Source of the DNA: Perlabentimonas sp041656735
GTDB lineage: Bacteria; Bacteroidota; Bacteroidia; Bacteroidales; Tenuifilaceae
Direction: 5' to 3'
NCBI GenBank assembly: GCA_041656735.1
Contig: JBBACY010000002.1
Coordinates: forward strand, 124,001 to 188,000
Length of the DNA: 64,000 nucleotides
Of this stretch, positions 33,731 through 42,161 are shown piece after piece. The notes below the pieces were generated by a model. That model searched no databases, was not told the DNA's origin, and saw only the letters and a program-made list of their open reading frames with translations. Each line of letters opens with the position of its first letter. Positions within the stretch are counted from its first letter, which is position 1. Both the position numbers and the translations under genes were made by a program.

Positions 33731-36700
33731 ATGAAAATTTCTAAAATACTAAAAAAAACTGGTAAAATACTAGCATACACCATTATGTCATTAGTATTAC
33801 TGGTTACTGTATTAGTCGTAATTGCTCTTCACTCCGAAAACACAATTACGAGACTTGCACTTAAAGAAGTTAGCAAGATGATAAATGCTCCTGTAAAAGT
33901 TGACAATGTATCACTATTACTATTTAAGAAATTTCCATATGCAACGGTTGAATTCGAGGGGTTTAAACTTGGCAACAGTCAAACACCGATAACCGACCCA
34001 TACAAAGCAACGCTTACCGACACAATTGTTAGCTTAGAAAAACTTTACGTGTCACTAAAAACGCGCCCACTACTAAAGAATAAAATTGAAATTGAAAATA
34101 TTGAAATCCAAGGCCTCAACATTAACTACTTTGTTGACTCAGCCGGCGTTAGCAATATCGATTTTTTATTAGCAGCCGATTCAACAGTACAAAGTGATAC
34201 TACCGAAACTGCCCTAGATATTCTGCTCAACGATTTAAAAGCAAGAGCCGTAACTATTAACTTCAGGGACGATGAACTTAAAGCCTCTGCAATTATTAGT
34301 ATCCCAGAGATTGATATTTCGGCCAGGGTGTTAAATAGCTACTATGCCGGAAAAATTTCGGGTAAAGCCTTCATAACAAGCAGTAGTTTTGATGATACCA
34401 ACCTTAATCTGATGAAAGAAGCCTCCATAGGATTCCTGGTTGATTACGTAGATGGGGCGATAGATCTTGGTTCGCTTTCAATTACATCAGATGGATTGAA
34501 ATTAAACGCCAGTGGAACCGCACAGCTTGGCGATTCTATTTATGTTGATATGAAAGTTGACCTAGCCGAAGCTGACCTAAAAGAGCTTACTAAGTACGCC
34601 CCAAAGGAAATGCTCAAAGAGTACGGCATAATTAGCGTTGATGGTATGGCTAACCTAAGCACACAAATTACTGGTTATATTTATGATACGCTACTGTTAC
34701 CACAAGTTAGGGCTAACGTAGCGCTTAAAAGAGGAAGCATTATAACTACCGACTACCCTGCAATTAGGCATCTCTCGTTTGTAGGCGACATATTGGCTCC
34801 AAATCCAAATGACCTTGCTACCGTAAGCGCCAGTTTTAAAGATATTCGAGTTGCTACGGATAAAAGCCATTTCGATTTAACATTCACGGCGGCAAACCTC
34901 GACAAACCAAAATACAACGTAAAAACAAGCGGACAAATTTGTTTTGATGAGTTTGCCAGCTTTATACCCGACAGCACGGTAGAGTACCTTACGGGCACAA
35001 TGGCATTTTGTATGTCAACCCACGGCACGCTTCCCAGTAACATAGGTATGGAAAGCGCCGATTATTTTCTTGAAAGAACTAGCCTCGATGTAAGGCTAAG
35101 CAACTTTTCAACAGCCCTCGATTCAATTGATGAGGTAAAAAATCTGAACATCGATTTCTCATACAAACCAAACAAAACGGTAGTTATAAAAAACCTCTCA
35201 CTCAACGCACCAGGGTACGATATCTCGCTACAAAACTCTTCATTAAGAGGCACTATACTTGGGTATGTAAATGATATGAACAATATGGGCGTCGACCTTA
35301 GCGCTTATTTTATTCAAATGGGCAGTAACACTTTTGAAGGAAAAGCCCGCATAAAAGGTCTAGAAAAACCAACATTCGCAATAAATACGAAAGCCAACAT
35401 CGTTATTGAAGAGTTTAAATCATTTATCCCCGACTCTCTGGCAGAAAGCATTTCGGGTAAGGTTATGGTTGAATTTTCATCATATGGCACAGTTAATCTC
35501 GATTCGATTGAAGAGCAAGTAATGCCCATAATTTTTGAGCAAAGCACTTTTACCGCTCAGGTTAGAGACTTTAACTTCGAAATGTTTGACGATACGCTAG
35601 TGAAGGTTCAAAGCCTCTCGGTAGATTTTGCTATGGCCAACGACACAATACGTATTGATAATTTTTATGCTCACGCTCACGGCATAGATTTATGGGCAGA
35701 CTCAACTGAAATATGGAATGTGTACAAAGCATTTTTGCTAGAACAAAAGGGCAAAACAGTAATAGTAAACACACACATTAAAGCTAGCGACATTGACTAC
35801 GATAAATTTGCATATCTACTTGAAACCGACTCTACGCAAGCCGCACAAGCCCCCCCCACCGAAATTGCAGAAGAACCAATGTTTATTCCACCATACATTG
35901 TGCGCGGTACAATTGCGGCAAACAGCGTTAAGTATGGTGACATTCTTCTAAAAAACCTATCAGCCTTTTTTAGGCTAGATAGTAGCCTGTATGTTATTGA
36001 TAAGTTTAAACTCGACGCATTTGGCGGCAGCATGTTAACCTCCGCAGTTTACGATACCCGCGACACCATAACCAACGTTCAGTTTAAAAACGAGATATTT
36101 GGAATGGATATACACCAAATGCTTGTTGATGGGGATAATTTTGGGCAGAAAAACATTACATATGAAAACATTAAAGGTAAGCTAACCAGTTCAGTGGATG
36201 GAAGACTATCAATGCAGGACACCACTATTTTTTATGACAAAATTAGCCTAAGGGGTAATTTTAAACTCGAAGATGGAGGGATATATAACTTTGAACCTGC
36301 TATGGAACTCGCAAGATTTACGAACCTCAGAGAACTCGACAATATTGTATTTAGAACCCTTGAGAGTAGCATATTTGTGTATGGCAACAATATATACTTG
36401 CCAAAAACCGATATTGTTAGTACAGCTGTTGATATTTCGGCTATGGGTATGCAAAGCTTTGGCATCGACTACCAATACCATCTTACGCTTCACTTAGGCG
36501 ATGTGCTTCTTGGAAAATCAAACAAGCTACTTAAGCAACAAGGGATGGAAGCCGATGGATTTAGTGACAAGGACGAATCGTCGCGAAAGGGTCTTTATCT
36601 TGTTTCATACAAACGCGATGGGAAAACGAAAAATGGGTTTGACAACAAAAGGTTAAAGCAAGTAATGAGTACAACTATTAGAGTTAACGAAAGAGGATTG

Positions 36701-36787
36701 AGCCTTATTTTTAATCCTAAACTAGTGAGTTATAATACCAATATAGACCGAGGAGAAAGAGAAAAGAAGGAAACCGATGAAGAATAA
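33731..36787 (+). CDS. AsmA-like inner-membrane-anchored envelope protein
   Basis: 1018 residues. One N-terminal membrane helix (about 15-33) is followed by the AsmA N-terminal pattern (ALKEVSKMINAPVKVDNVSL, KKFPYATVEFEGFKL) and a very long beta-rich periplasmic part of repeated strands, with a conserved AsmA-type C-terminal region (about 840-950, YHLTLHLGDVLLGKS). AsmA/TamB/YhdP relatives are thought to bridge the envelope and move phospholipids to the outer membrane. The 3' end overlaps the next gene by 11 bases, so translation is probably coupled. Family fit is by architecture; precise function is not known. Confidence 0.85.
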   Translation: MKISKILKKTGKILAYTIMSLVLLVTVLVVIALHSENTITRLALKEVSKMINAPVKVDNVSLLLFKKFPYATVEFEGFKLGNSQTPITDPYKATLTDTIVSLEKLYVSLKTRPLLKNKIEIENIEIQGLNINYFVDSAGVSNIDFLLAADSTVQSDTTETALDILLNDLKARAVTINFRDDELKASAIISIPEIDISARVLNSYYAGKISGKAFITSSSFDDTNLNLMKEASIGFLVDYVDGAIDLGSLSITSDGLKLNASGTAQLGDSIYVDMKVDLAEADLKELTKYAPKEMLKEYGIISVDGMANLSTQITGYIYDTLLLPQVRANVALKRGSIITTDYPAIRHLSFVGDILAPNPNDLATVSASFKDIRVATDKSHFDLTFTAANLDKPKYNVKTSGQICFDEFASFIPDSTVEYLTGTMAFCMSTHGTLPSNIGMESADYFLERTSLDVRLSNFSTALDSIDEVKNLNIDFSYKPNKTVVIKNLSLNAPGYDISLQNSSLRGTILGYVNDMNNMGVDLSAYFIQMGSNTFEGKARIKGLEKPTFAINTKANIVIEEFKSFIPDSLAESISGKVMVEFSSYGTVNLDSIEEQVMPIIFEQSTFTAQVRDFNFEMFDDTLVKVQSLSVDFAMANDTIRIDNFYAHAHGIDLWADSTEIWNVYKAFLLEQKGKTVIVNTHIKASDIDYDKFAYLLETDSTQAAQAPPTEIAEEPMFIPPYIVRGTIAANSVKYGDILLKNLSAFFRLDSSLYVIDKFKLDAFGGSMLTSAVYDTRDTITNVQFKNEIFGMDIHQMLVDGDNFGQKNITYENIKGKLTSSVDGRLSMQDTTIFYDKISLRGNFKLEDGGIYNFEPAMELARFTNLRELDNIVFRTLESSIFVYGNNIYLPKTDIVSTAVDISAMGMQSFGIDYQYHLTLHLGDVLLGKSNKLLKQQGMEADGFSDKDESSRKGLYLVSYKRDGKTKNGFDNKRLKQVMSTTIRVNERGLSLIFNPKLVSYNTNIDRGEREKKETDEE

Positions 36788-37442
36788 AAATGGCGGAAGT
36801 AACTGGAGTCTAATAATATCCATTACCATATCAGTGATAATAGTAGCATTAATTGGTATTAGGCTCGGGCAGTACTTCTCATCAAAAAATAAGGTCGAGG
36901 TTTCCTCTACAATATTTAGTCATAGACCATTGGATATTGTTTTTGGCGATAGCAATGCCCCACTGGCTATATTTATGTACTCAAGTTACAGCTGTAGCTA
37001 CTGTAAACTTTTTTTTACCGACGTTTTCCCCAACCTCGAAAAGGAGTATATTAATAACGGAAAAGTGAAACTTGTTATGCGTTTAACAGTAAAATCAAAT
37101 AGTATCGACACTCAAAACGCTATGCGAACAGCAGTTTGTGTAAACAAATACGGAGATTACACCTATCTTCACGAATTATTGCTAAGCAATAGTAAGGTGG
37201 TTGTAACCAACGACTTTAGAGATATGGTTAACGAGTTTATTGAGAAAGATATATACGTGGCCGAATGCATTTTAGGTGGCGAAGCCGAAGAGTATCTTGC
37301 CCAGAACGTAGCCGATTTCGAAACTTTGAAACTAAAAGGAACTCCATCATTTATTATTGATAATCAGGTGTATACAGGCTACCAAAATTCAGAGAAATTC
37401 AACCAAATAATTACATACCACTTAAACAAACTAAAAAGATAA
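36777..37442 (+). CDS. membrane-anchored DsbA-like thioredoxin-fold protein
   Basis: 221 residues. An N-terminal helix (about 12-30) anchors it, with the catalytic domain outside. SYSCSYCKLFFTDVFPNLEK holds a CSYC active site, and LKLKGTPSFIIDNQVYTGY holds the cis-Pro loop (GTPSF) and the DsbA/thioredoxin_4 ending. The helical insertion (about 100-165) is typical of DsbA-type proteins. It may form or isomerise disulfides. It overlaps the AsmA-like gene by 11 bases and is followed after 16 bases by a cysteine-rich lipoprotein that is a plausible substrate. Confidence 0.88.
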   Translation: MKNKNGGSNWSLIISITISVIIVALIGIRLGQYFSSKNKVEVSSTIFSHRPLDIVFGDSNAPLAIFMYSSYSCSYCKLFFTDVFPNLEKEYINNGKVKLVMRLTVKSNSIDTQNAMRTAVCVNKYGDYTYLHELLLSNSKVVVTNDFRDMVNEFIEKDIYVAECILGGEAEEYLAQNVADFETLKLKGTPSFIIDNQVYTGYQNSEKFNQIITYHLNKLKR

Positions 37443-37458
37443 ACTAAAATTTACAACT

Positions 37459-37851
37459 ATGAAAAATATTAAAATTCTTATTCCTCTTATCTTATCGGGA
37501 TTCTTAGGCTTAGTTTTATGGGGCTGTAACCCCAAAGTCGAAGAGGATGTTTGTTTGGCATTCGAACTTCCAACTGAGTTCCTCGCATGCGAAGAACCTA
37601 CTATTTGCTGCCCATTAGAAGAAGAAGGAAACTGTTACATTGTTAACGACGAAGGCGAAAACTACTATTGTGACAAGGCAACCGCCACTGATGCCGACCC
37701 AGATGGCTGCGACAAAGCAGAAGATCAATACATCGCAGCAAAGTGCACTTCAAAAATGTCCTCAGAAGAGGCAAAAGAGCTGAAAATGTTACTAAGGCAA
37801 CACACCAAAGAGGTAATGGCTAAGGCTAGAGCTTACTCTATCTGCGGATAG
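37459..37851 (+). CDS. small cysteine-rich lipoprotein, unknown function
   Basis: 130 residues. A basic start and hydrophobic stretch end in LVLWGC, a lipobox, so Cys23 should be lipidated. The mature part is acidic and contains nine further Cys, including CCPLEEEGNCYIV, YYCDKATATDADPDGC and a C-terminal SICG. I do not recognise the family. The spacing suggests disulfides or possibly metal binding. It is the last gene of the thioredoxin/AsmA/DsbA-like operon and is followed by a 15-bp terminator stem. The context suggests that its disulfides are handled by the two upstream thioredoxin-fold proteins; this is inference. Confidence 0.8.
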   Translation: MKNIKILIPLILSGFLGLVLWGCNPKVEEDVCLAFELPTEFLACEEPTICCPLEEEGNCYIVNDEGENYYCDKATATDADPDGCDKAEDQYIAAKCTSKMSSEEAKELKMLLRQHTKEVMAKARAYSICG

Positions 37852-37872
37852 TTACTAAGGCTAATCAACAAA

Positions 37873-37913
37873 CAACAAAGAGGTTGATCACTACGTCAAC
37901 CTCTTTGTTGTTT
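37873..37913 (+). terminator. terminator of the TlpA-AsmA-DsbA-lipoprotein operon
   Basis: CAACAAAGAGGTTGA (37873-37887), 8-base loop, TCAACCTCTTTGTTG (37896-37910), a perfect 15-bp stem, then TTT. The short T-run makes strength uncertain. Confidence 0.78.
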
Positions 37914-37943
37914 AAAAAGTTATTCACAATACATAAATTGTCC

Positions 37944-37973
37944 TTTCTGTTTCAACATATGAAAGTACCTTTG
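37944..37973 (+). promoter_or_regulatory. promoter of the UvrD-like helicase gene
   Basis: TTTC (37944-37947, one mismatch), 18 bases, TACCTTTG (37966-37973, perfect -7). Start near 37978, leader about 33 bases to the GTG at 38011. Confidence 0.6.
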
Positions 37974-38010
37974 CAATAAAATTTCCATCAATAAAAAAAC
38001 AATATAAACA

Positions 38011-40329
38011 GTGCAATACTTAGATGAACTTAGCGAAGTACAACACCAGGCCGTTACCTCAACCAGCGGGCCGGCGCTTATTATTGCCGGTGCTGGATCG
38101 GGCAAAACCCGAGTACTTACCTACCGAATAGCCCACCTATTAAAACAAGGAGTTCCTCCGTGGAGTATTCTTGCATTAACGTTCACCAACAAGGCCGCAA
38201 AGGAAATGAAGGAACGTATCGGCTCGGTGGTAGGCGACAAAATGGCTAAACAGCTATGGATGGGCACTTTCCACTCAATGTTTATGCGTATTCTGCGGGC
38301 CGAAGCCGACAAGCTAGGCTTTGCTACCTCCTTTACCATTTACGACACGGCCGACTCAAAAAGCCTCATCACCTCAATTATAAAAGAGCTTAAACTCGAG
38401 ACTCAAACATATAAAACCAAGGAGGTTTTAAGTCGTATTTCATCGGCAAAAAACAACCTCATTACACCACAGGCATACGCTGCCAATACGCAGCTAGTTT
38501 CGTTCGACAGGCAAACACGCAAACCCGAGATTGCAAAAATATATGCAATATACTCGCAACGTTGTTTTAAATCGTCGGCAATGGATTTTGACGACCTACT
38601 AATGAACACCAATATTCTTTTCCGTGATTTCCCTGATGTGCTGGCAAAATATCAGGAAAAATTTAAGTACATACTAGTTGACGAGTACCAAGACACAAAC
38701 TATAGCCAGTACATAATTGTAAAAAAACTGGCTGCAACCCATAATAACGTATGCGTAGTTGGCGATGATGCGCAAAGTATTTACTCGTTTCGAGGAGCAA
38801 AAATTGAGAATATCCTCAACTTCCGAAACGATTACCCCAACTACAAGGTTTTTAAACTTGAGCAGAACTACCGCTCAACCCAAACCATAGTTAATGCAGC
38901 CAACAGCGTTATTGCCAAAAATAAAAAACAGATAAAAAAAGCCTCTTTCTCGGCCAACGATATTGGCGAAAAAATTAAAATCATAAAGGCATATACTGAT
39001 CAGGAAGAGGGCTTTATGGTAGCCTCCGCAATTTCCGAAGTAACCCAACGTGACAACGTAAACTATAAAGATGTGGCCATTCTATACAGAACGAATGCCC
39101 AATCGAGATTATTCGAAGAATCGCTCCGAAAACGAAATATACCCTACCGCGTTTACGGCAGCTTATCATTCTATCAACGCAAAGAGGTTAAGGATACCAT
39201 AGCTTACTTTAGGCTTACGGTAAATCCAAATGACGACGAAGCGCTAAAGAGAGTTATCAACTTCCCGGCACGCGGAATTGGTGCAACAACTATGGAACGA
39301 CTTCAAACTGCTGCCAACGAAAAAGACCAGAGTATTTGGGTTACAATATCAAAACTTGCCGAACATAATCCCGGCTTAAATGCAGCAGCTATATCAAAGG
39401 TAACAAGTTTTTGCAGTCTAATTAGCCAAATGGGTACAATTGCCTATACCGCCGAAGCTTACGAGGCTGCGCAAACAATAGTTATGAACGCAGGCTTAAT
39501 TAAAGAGTATAAAGCCGATGGCTCCATTGAGGGCGTTACTAGACTTCAGAATATTGAAGAACTATTAAATAGTATTAAGGAATTTAGCGATATTCAAAAG
39601 GAAGAGGGAGTAACTGAACTTTCAACACTTGCCGACTATCTCGAAAACGTTTCGCTACTTACCGACGCCGACAACGACAAACCAGAGGACAAAGATAAGG
39701 TCTCGGTTATGACCATACACTCGGCTAAAGGCCTCGAATTTGATTACGTTTTTTTAGCTGGAGTTGAAGAAGATCTTTTCCCCTCGAAAATGACAACTGG
39801 ATCAATAGATGAGCTGGAAGAGGAACGCAGGTTGTTTTATGTTGCCTTAACCCGCGCAGCCAAAGAGGCCACAATATCGCACGCACAGGTGCGATACAAG
39901 TGGGGAACTTTAACATCGGGCATACCCAGCCGATTTATTGCTGAAATAGATCCCATCTTTGTTGACGATGATGAAACGGATTCGGGCTTTAAAGATGCAA
40001 CCTTTGGATTTGGCAACAACCAGAGAAACGGTATGCGAAGCAATCCCTCAACCTTTCAGGCTACAGCCGAGAAAAAACCCGTGGATAATAGTTCCCAGCG
40101 AAAACTTACCCGGTTAGATACAGCAACAAATAAACCTAACATAGACAACAAAGCATATATCGCTCCCGAAAGTGTTGAAGAAGGTATGCTGGTTTTACAC
40201 GACAGGTTTGGCCCAGGAAAAGTAACGGCCATTGAAGGCGAAGGGCAAAACAAGAAGGCAACCGTTGAGTTTAGAGCAGCTGGGACCAAAAGCCTACTTC
40301 TAAAATTTGCCAAACTAAAGTTGGCATAA
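38011..40329 (+). CDS. UvrD/PcrA-type superfamily 1 DNA helicase
   Basis: 772 residues, starting with GTG (38011) because the family's N-terminal sequence QYLDELSEVQHQAV begins right there. SF1A helicase motifs: Walker A GAGSGKTRVLTYRI (about 28-41), motif II VDEYQDTNYSQYII, motif III GDDAQSIYSFRGA, motif IV QNYRST, motif V TIHSAKGLEF and motif VI RRLFYVALTRA. The C-terminal part with VLHDRFGPGKVTAIEGEG is the PcrA/UvrD Tudor-like domain that contacts RNA polymerase. It acts 3'-5' in nucleotide excision repair, mismatch repair and replication-transcription conflicts. Monocistronic by appearance. Confidence 0.96.
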   Translation: MQYLDELSEVQHQAVTSTSGPALIIAGAGSGKTRVLTYRIAHLLKQGVPPWSILALTFTNKAAKEMKERIGSVVGDKMAKQLWMGTFHSMFMRILRAEADKLGFATSFTIYDTADSKSLITSIIKELKLETQTYKTKEVLSRISSAKNNLITPQAYAANTQLVSFDRQTRKPEIAKIYAIYSQRCFKSSAMDFDDLLMNTNILFRDFPDVLAKYQEKFKYILVDEYQDTNYSQYIIVKKLAATHNNVCVVGDDAQSIYSFRGAKIENILNFRNDYPNYKVFKLEQNYRSTQTIVNAANSVIAKNKKQIKKASFSANDIGEKIKIIKAYTDQEEGFMVASAISEVTQRDNVNYKDVAILYRTNAQSRLFEESLRKRNIPYRVYGSLSFYQRKEVKDTIAYFRLTVNPNDDEALKRVINFPARGIGATTMERLQTAANEKDQSIWVTISKLAEHNPGLNAAAISKVTSFCSLISQMGTIAYTAEAYEAAQTIVMNAGLIKEYKADGSIEGVTRLQNIEELLNSIKEFSDIQKEEGVTELSTLADYLENVSLLTDADNDKPEDKDKVSVMTIHSAKGLEFDYVFLAGVEEDLFPSKMTTGSIDELEEERRLFYVALTRAAKEATISHAQVRYKWGTLTSGIPSRFIAEIDPIFVDDDETDSGFKDATFGFGNNQRNGMRSNPSTFQATAEKKPVDNSSQRKLTRLDTATNKPNIDNKAYIAPESVEEGMLVLHDRFGPGKVTAIEGEGQNKKATVEFRAAGTKSLLLKFAKLKLA

Positions 40330-40394
40330 ACCACAAGCTAGCTAAGCATTTTAAAATTTGCACCCCAGAATGCCAATAAATATTCACTTATTGC

Positions 40395-40402
40395 TATATT
40401 TG
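40395..40402 (+). promoter_or_regulatory. possible -7 box of the NtrC-type regulator gene
   Basis: TATATTTG, full -7 match, 39 bases before the ATG at 40442. No TTTG at the expected distance. Confidence 0.4.
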
Positions 40403-40441
40403 TAAAACACAAACTTTCAGGCAATTAACATCATTAAGTAT

Positions 40442-41608
40442 ATGTCAAAAATATTAGTAATTGACGACGAAAAAGCAATTCGCAACTCGCTTAAAGAAAT
40501 TCTCGAATTCGAAAAACACTCGGTAGATACTGCTGAAGATGGCGAATCGGCCATAGAACTATTTTCAAAAAATGGCTACGACTTGGTGCTGTGCGATATA
40601 AAAATGCCGCAAATGGACGGAATTGAGGTTCTTGAAAAACTTCAAGAAATATCGGTCGAAACACCTGTAGTTATGATATCGGGACACGGGAATATCGACA
40701 CCGCAGTTGAAACTATAAAGAAAGGAGCTTACGACTTTTTAGAAAAACCCCTCGATTTAAACCGCATTCTCATAACCATTCGTAATGCAACCGATAAAAA
40801 CAGGCTTGTTAAAGAAACCCAAACACTCAAAAAAAGGGTACTAAAAACATATGACATAATTGGCGAATCGGAAGCCATAGTGAATGTTAAAGAACTAATT
40901 GACCGCGTTGCACCAACCGATGCACGCGTACTTATTACAGGGCCAAACGGAACTGGGAAAGAGCTAGTTGCCCGCTGGCTACACGAAAAAAGCAACCGAG
41001 CAGAGATGCCGCTAGTAGAGGTTAACTGTGCTGCGATACCGAGCGAGCTAATTGAGAGCGAGCTTTTTGGACACGAAAAAGGTGCATTTACCTCGGCCAT
41101 AAAGCAACGTAAAGGAAAGTTTGAGCAAGCCAACGAGAGCACGCTATTTCTCGATGAAATTGGCGATATGAGCCTTAGCGCACAAGCCAAAGTACTAAGA
41201 GCACTTCAGGAAAGTAAAATAACACGGGTTGGAAGCGATAAAGATATAAACGTGAACGTGAGGATTATTGCCGCAACGAACAAAAACTTGCAGAAAGAGA
41301 TTGATTCAGGAAACTTTAGAGAGGATCTGTTTCACCGATTAAGCGTTATAATTATTCAAGTACCACCACTTAGCGAACGGATAGATGATATACCAGTACT
41401 CGTTAACCACTTTATTGAAATAATATGTAATGAGTATGGTATTCCCGCTCGCAAAATATCGGCTGATGCGCTTGAGGCACTAAAAAAGTTTAGTTGGACT
41501 GGTAATATAAGGGAATTAAGAAACGTTGTTGAACGACTAATTATACTCAGCGAAAACGAAATAACCGCTAATGATATTAAACTGTTTGCACAGCCAATAA
41601 TAAAGTAA
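40442..41608 (+). CDS. NtrC-type response regulator with receiver and AAA+ domains, no C-terminal HTH
   Basis: 388 residues. Receiver domain (1-120): DDE near the start, phospho-acceptor in DLVLCDIKMPQMDG, later conserved Lys in FLEKPLD. AAA+ sigma-54 domain (about 140-375): Walker A GPNGTGKELVARWLH, ELFGHEKGAFTSA (the sigma-54 contact loop reads GAFTSA rather than GAFTGA), Walker B STLFLDEIGDM and FREDLFHRLSV. The protein stops right after the lid (ENEITANDIKLFAQPIIK), so the usual Fis-type DNA-binding helix-turn-helix is missing. It could activate sigma-54 from solution or depend on another protein for DNA. No histidine kinase is adjacent. Confidence 0.92.
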   Translation: MSKILVIDDEKAIRNSLKEILEFEKHSVDTAEDGESAIELFSKNGYDLVLCDIKMPQMDGIEVLEKLQEISVETPVVMISGHGNIDTAVETIKKGAYDFLEKPLDLNRILITIRNATDKNRLVKETQTLKKRVLKTYDIIGESEAIVNVKELIDRVAPTDARVLITGPNGTGKELVARWLHEKSNRAEMPLVEVNCAAIPSELIESELFGHEKGAFTSAIKQRKGKFEQANESTLFLDEIGDMSLSAQAKVLRALQESKITRVGSDKDINVNVRIIAATNKNLQKEIDSGNFREDLFHRLSVIIIQVPPLSERIDDIPVLVNHFIEIICNEYGIPARKISADALEALKKFSWTGNIRELRNVVERLIILSENEITANDIKLFAQPIIK

Positions 41609-41612
41609 AATA

Positions 41613-41876
41613 CTAATTTTTGAAAAAGAAGCAGGCCTTGGTGGTGATTTTTTTGCTTATGGCGCTTTCCTCAACAAGTTTTATGTCAATCTGATCAACA
41701 AAAATATCAGATAAACTCAAAAACGGCGATACCTTTGGATCGTATATGCGTCCAGAGAAGTAAACCACCTCCTTATAAAAGTAGTTTGGGTGACTAATCA
41801 TATATTGGTCACTAATCAAATTTACTATGGTTTTTGCATTACGCATATCATTACAAACTAATCCTAAATTAATCAC
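41613..41876 (-). CDS. small hypothetical protein
   Basis: 87 residues from GTG 41876, or 77 from ATG 41846. The residue mix looks protein-like (LGLVCNDMRNAKTIVNLISD, then a segment ending KITTKACFFFKN), but I do not recognise any family and there is no signal peptide or membrane helix. It is convergent with the NtrC-type gene, with stop codons four bases apart. Could be a real small gene or chance; no promoter box is visible. Confidence 0.35.
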   Translation of the reverse strand: MINLGLVCNDMRNAKTIVNLISDQYMISHPNYFYKEVVYFSGRIYDPKVSPFLSLSDIFVDQIDIKLVEESAISKKITTKACFFFKN

Positions 41877-42026
41877 AAGTTAGTAAAAAAAACAACATAG
41901 CAAGCTATAATTCTCTTTTTTTTCACATAATTTAAGAATGAAGTAAAAAAAACCACCCTATCCCAGCTAAAAAAAAGAACGACTAACACACTAATTTACC
42001 TAGCAAAAGTATCAAAACGAGTTAAT

Positions 42027-42060
42027 AAAAAAAAGGGTTTTGAGAAAAATCTCAAAACCC
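42027..42060 (-). terminator. Rho-independent terminator of tRNA-His
   Basis: On the minus strand GGGTTTTGAGA, 4-base loop, TCTCAAAACCC, then eight T. It begins only 6 bases after the tRNA CCA end. Confidence 0.93.
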
Positions 42061-42066
42061 TTTTTT

Positions 42067-42144
42067 TGGGGTGGAAGACCGGATTTGAACCGGCGACCTC
42101 TGGAACCACAATCCAGCGCTCTAACCAACTGAGCTACATCCACC
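42067..42144 (-). tRNA. tRNA-His (GTG anticodon)
   Basis: Read on the minus strand: acceptor start GGTGGATG including the extra G-1 specific to tRNA-His, D stem GCTC/GAGC, anticodon arm CTGGA-TTGTGGT-TCCAG with anticodon GTG, and T arm GCCGG-TTCAAAT-CCGGT. The discriminator C73 and an encoded CCA (42067-42069) follow. Position 6-67 is a U-U mismatch in the acceptor stem as I align it. Confidence 0.95.
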
Positions 42145-42161
42145 GTTTTGCGACTGCAAAT

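Noticed and set aside
40442..41608. Frameshift removing the HTH of the NtrC-type regulator
   Set aside because: I looked for an HTH-like continuation after 41608 in the other frames and see none before the convergent small gene; the protein ends cleanly.
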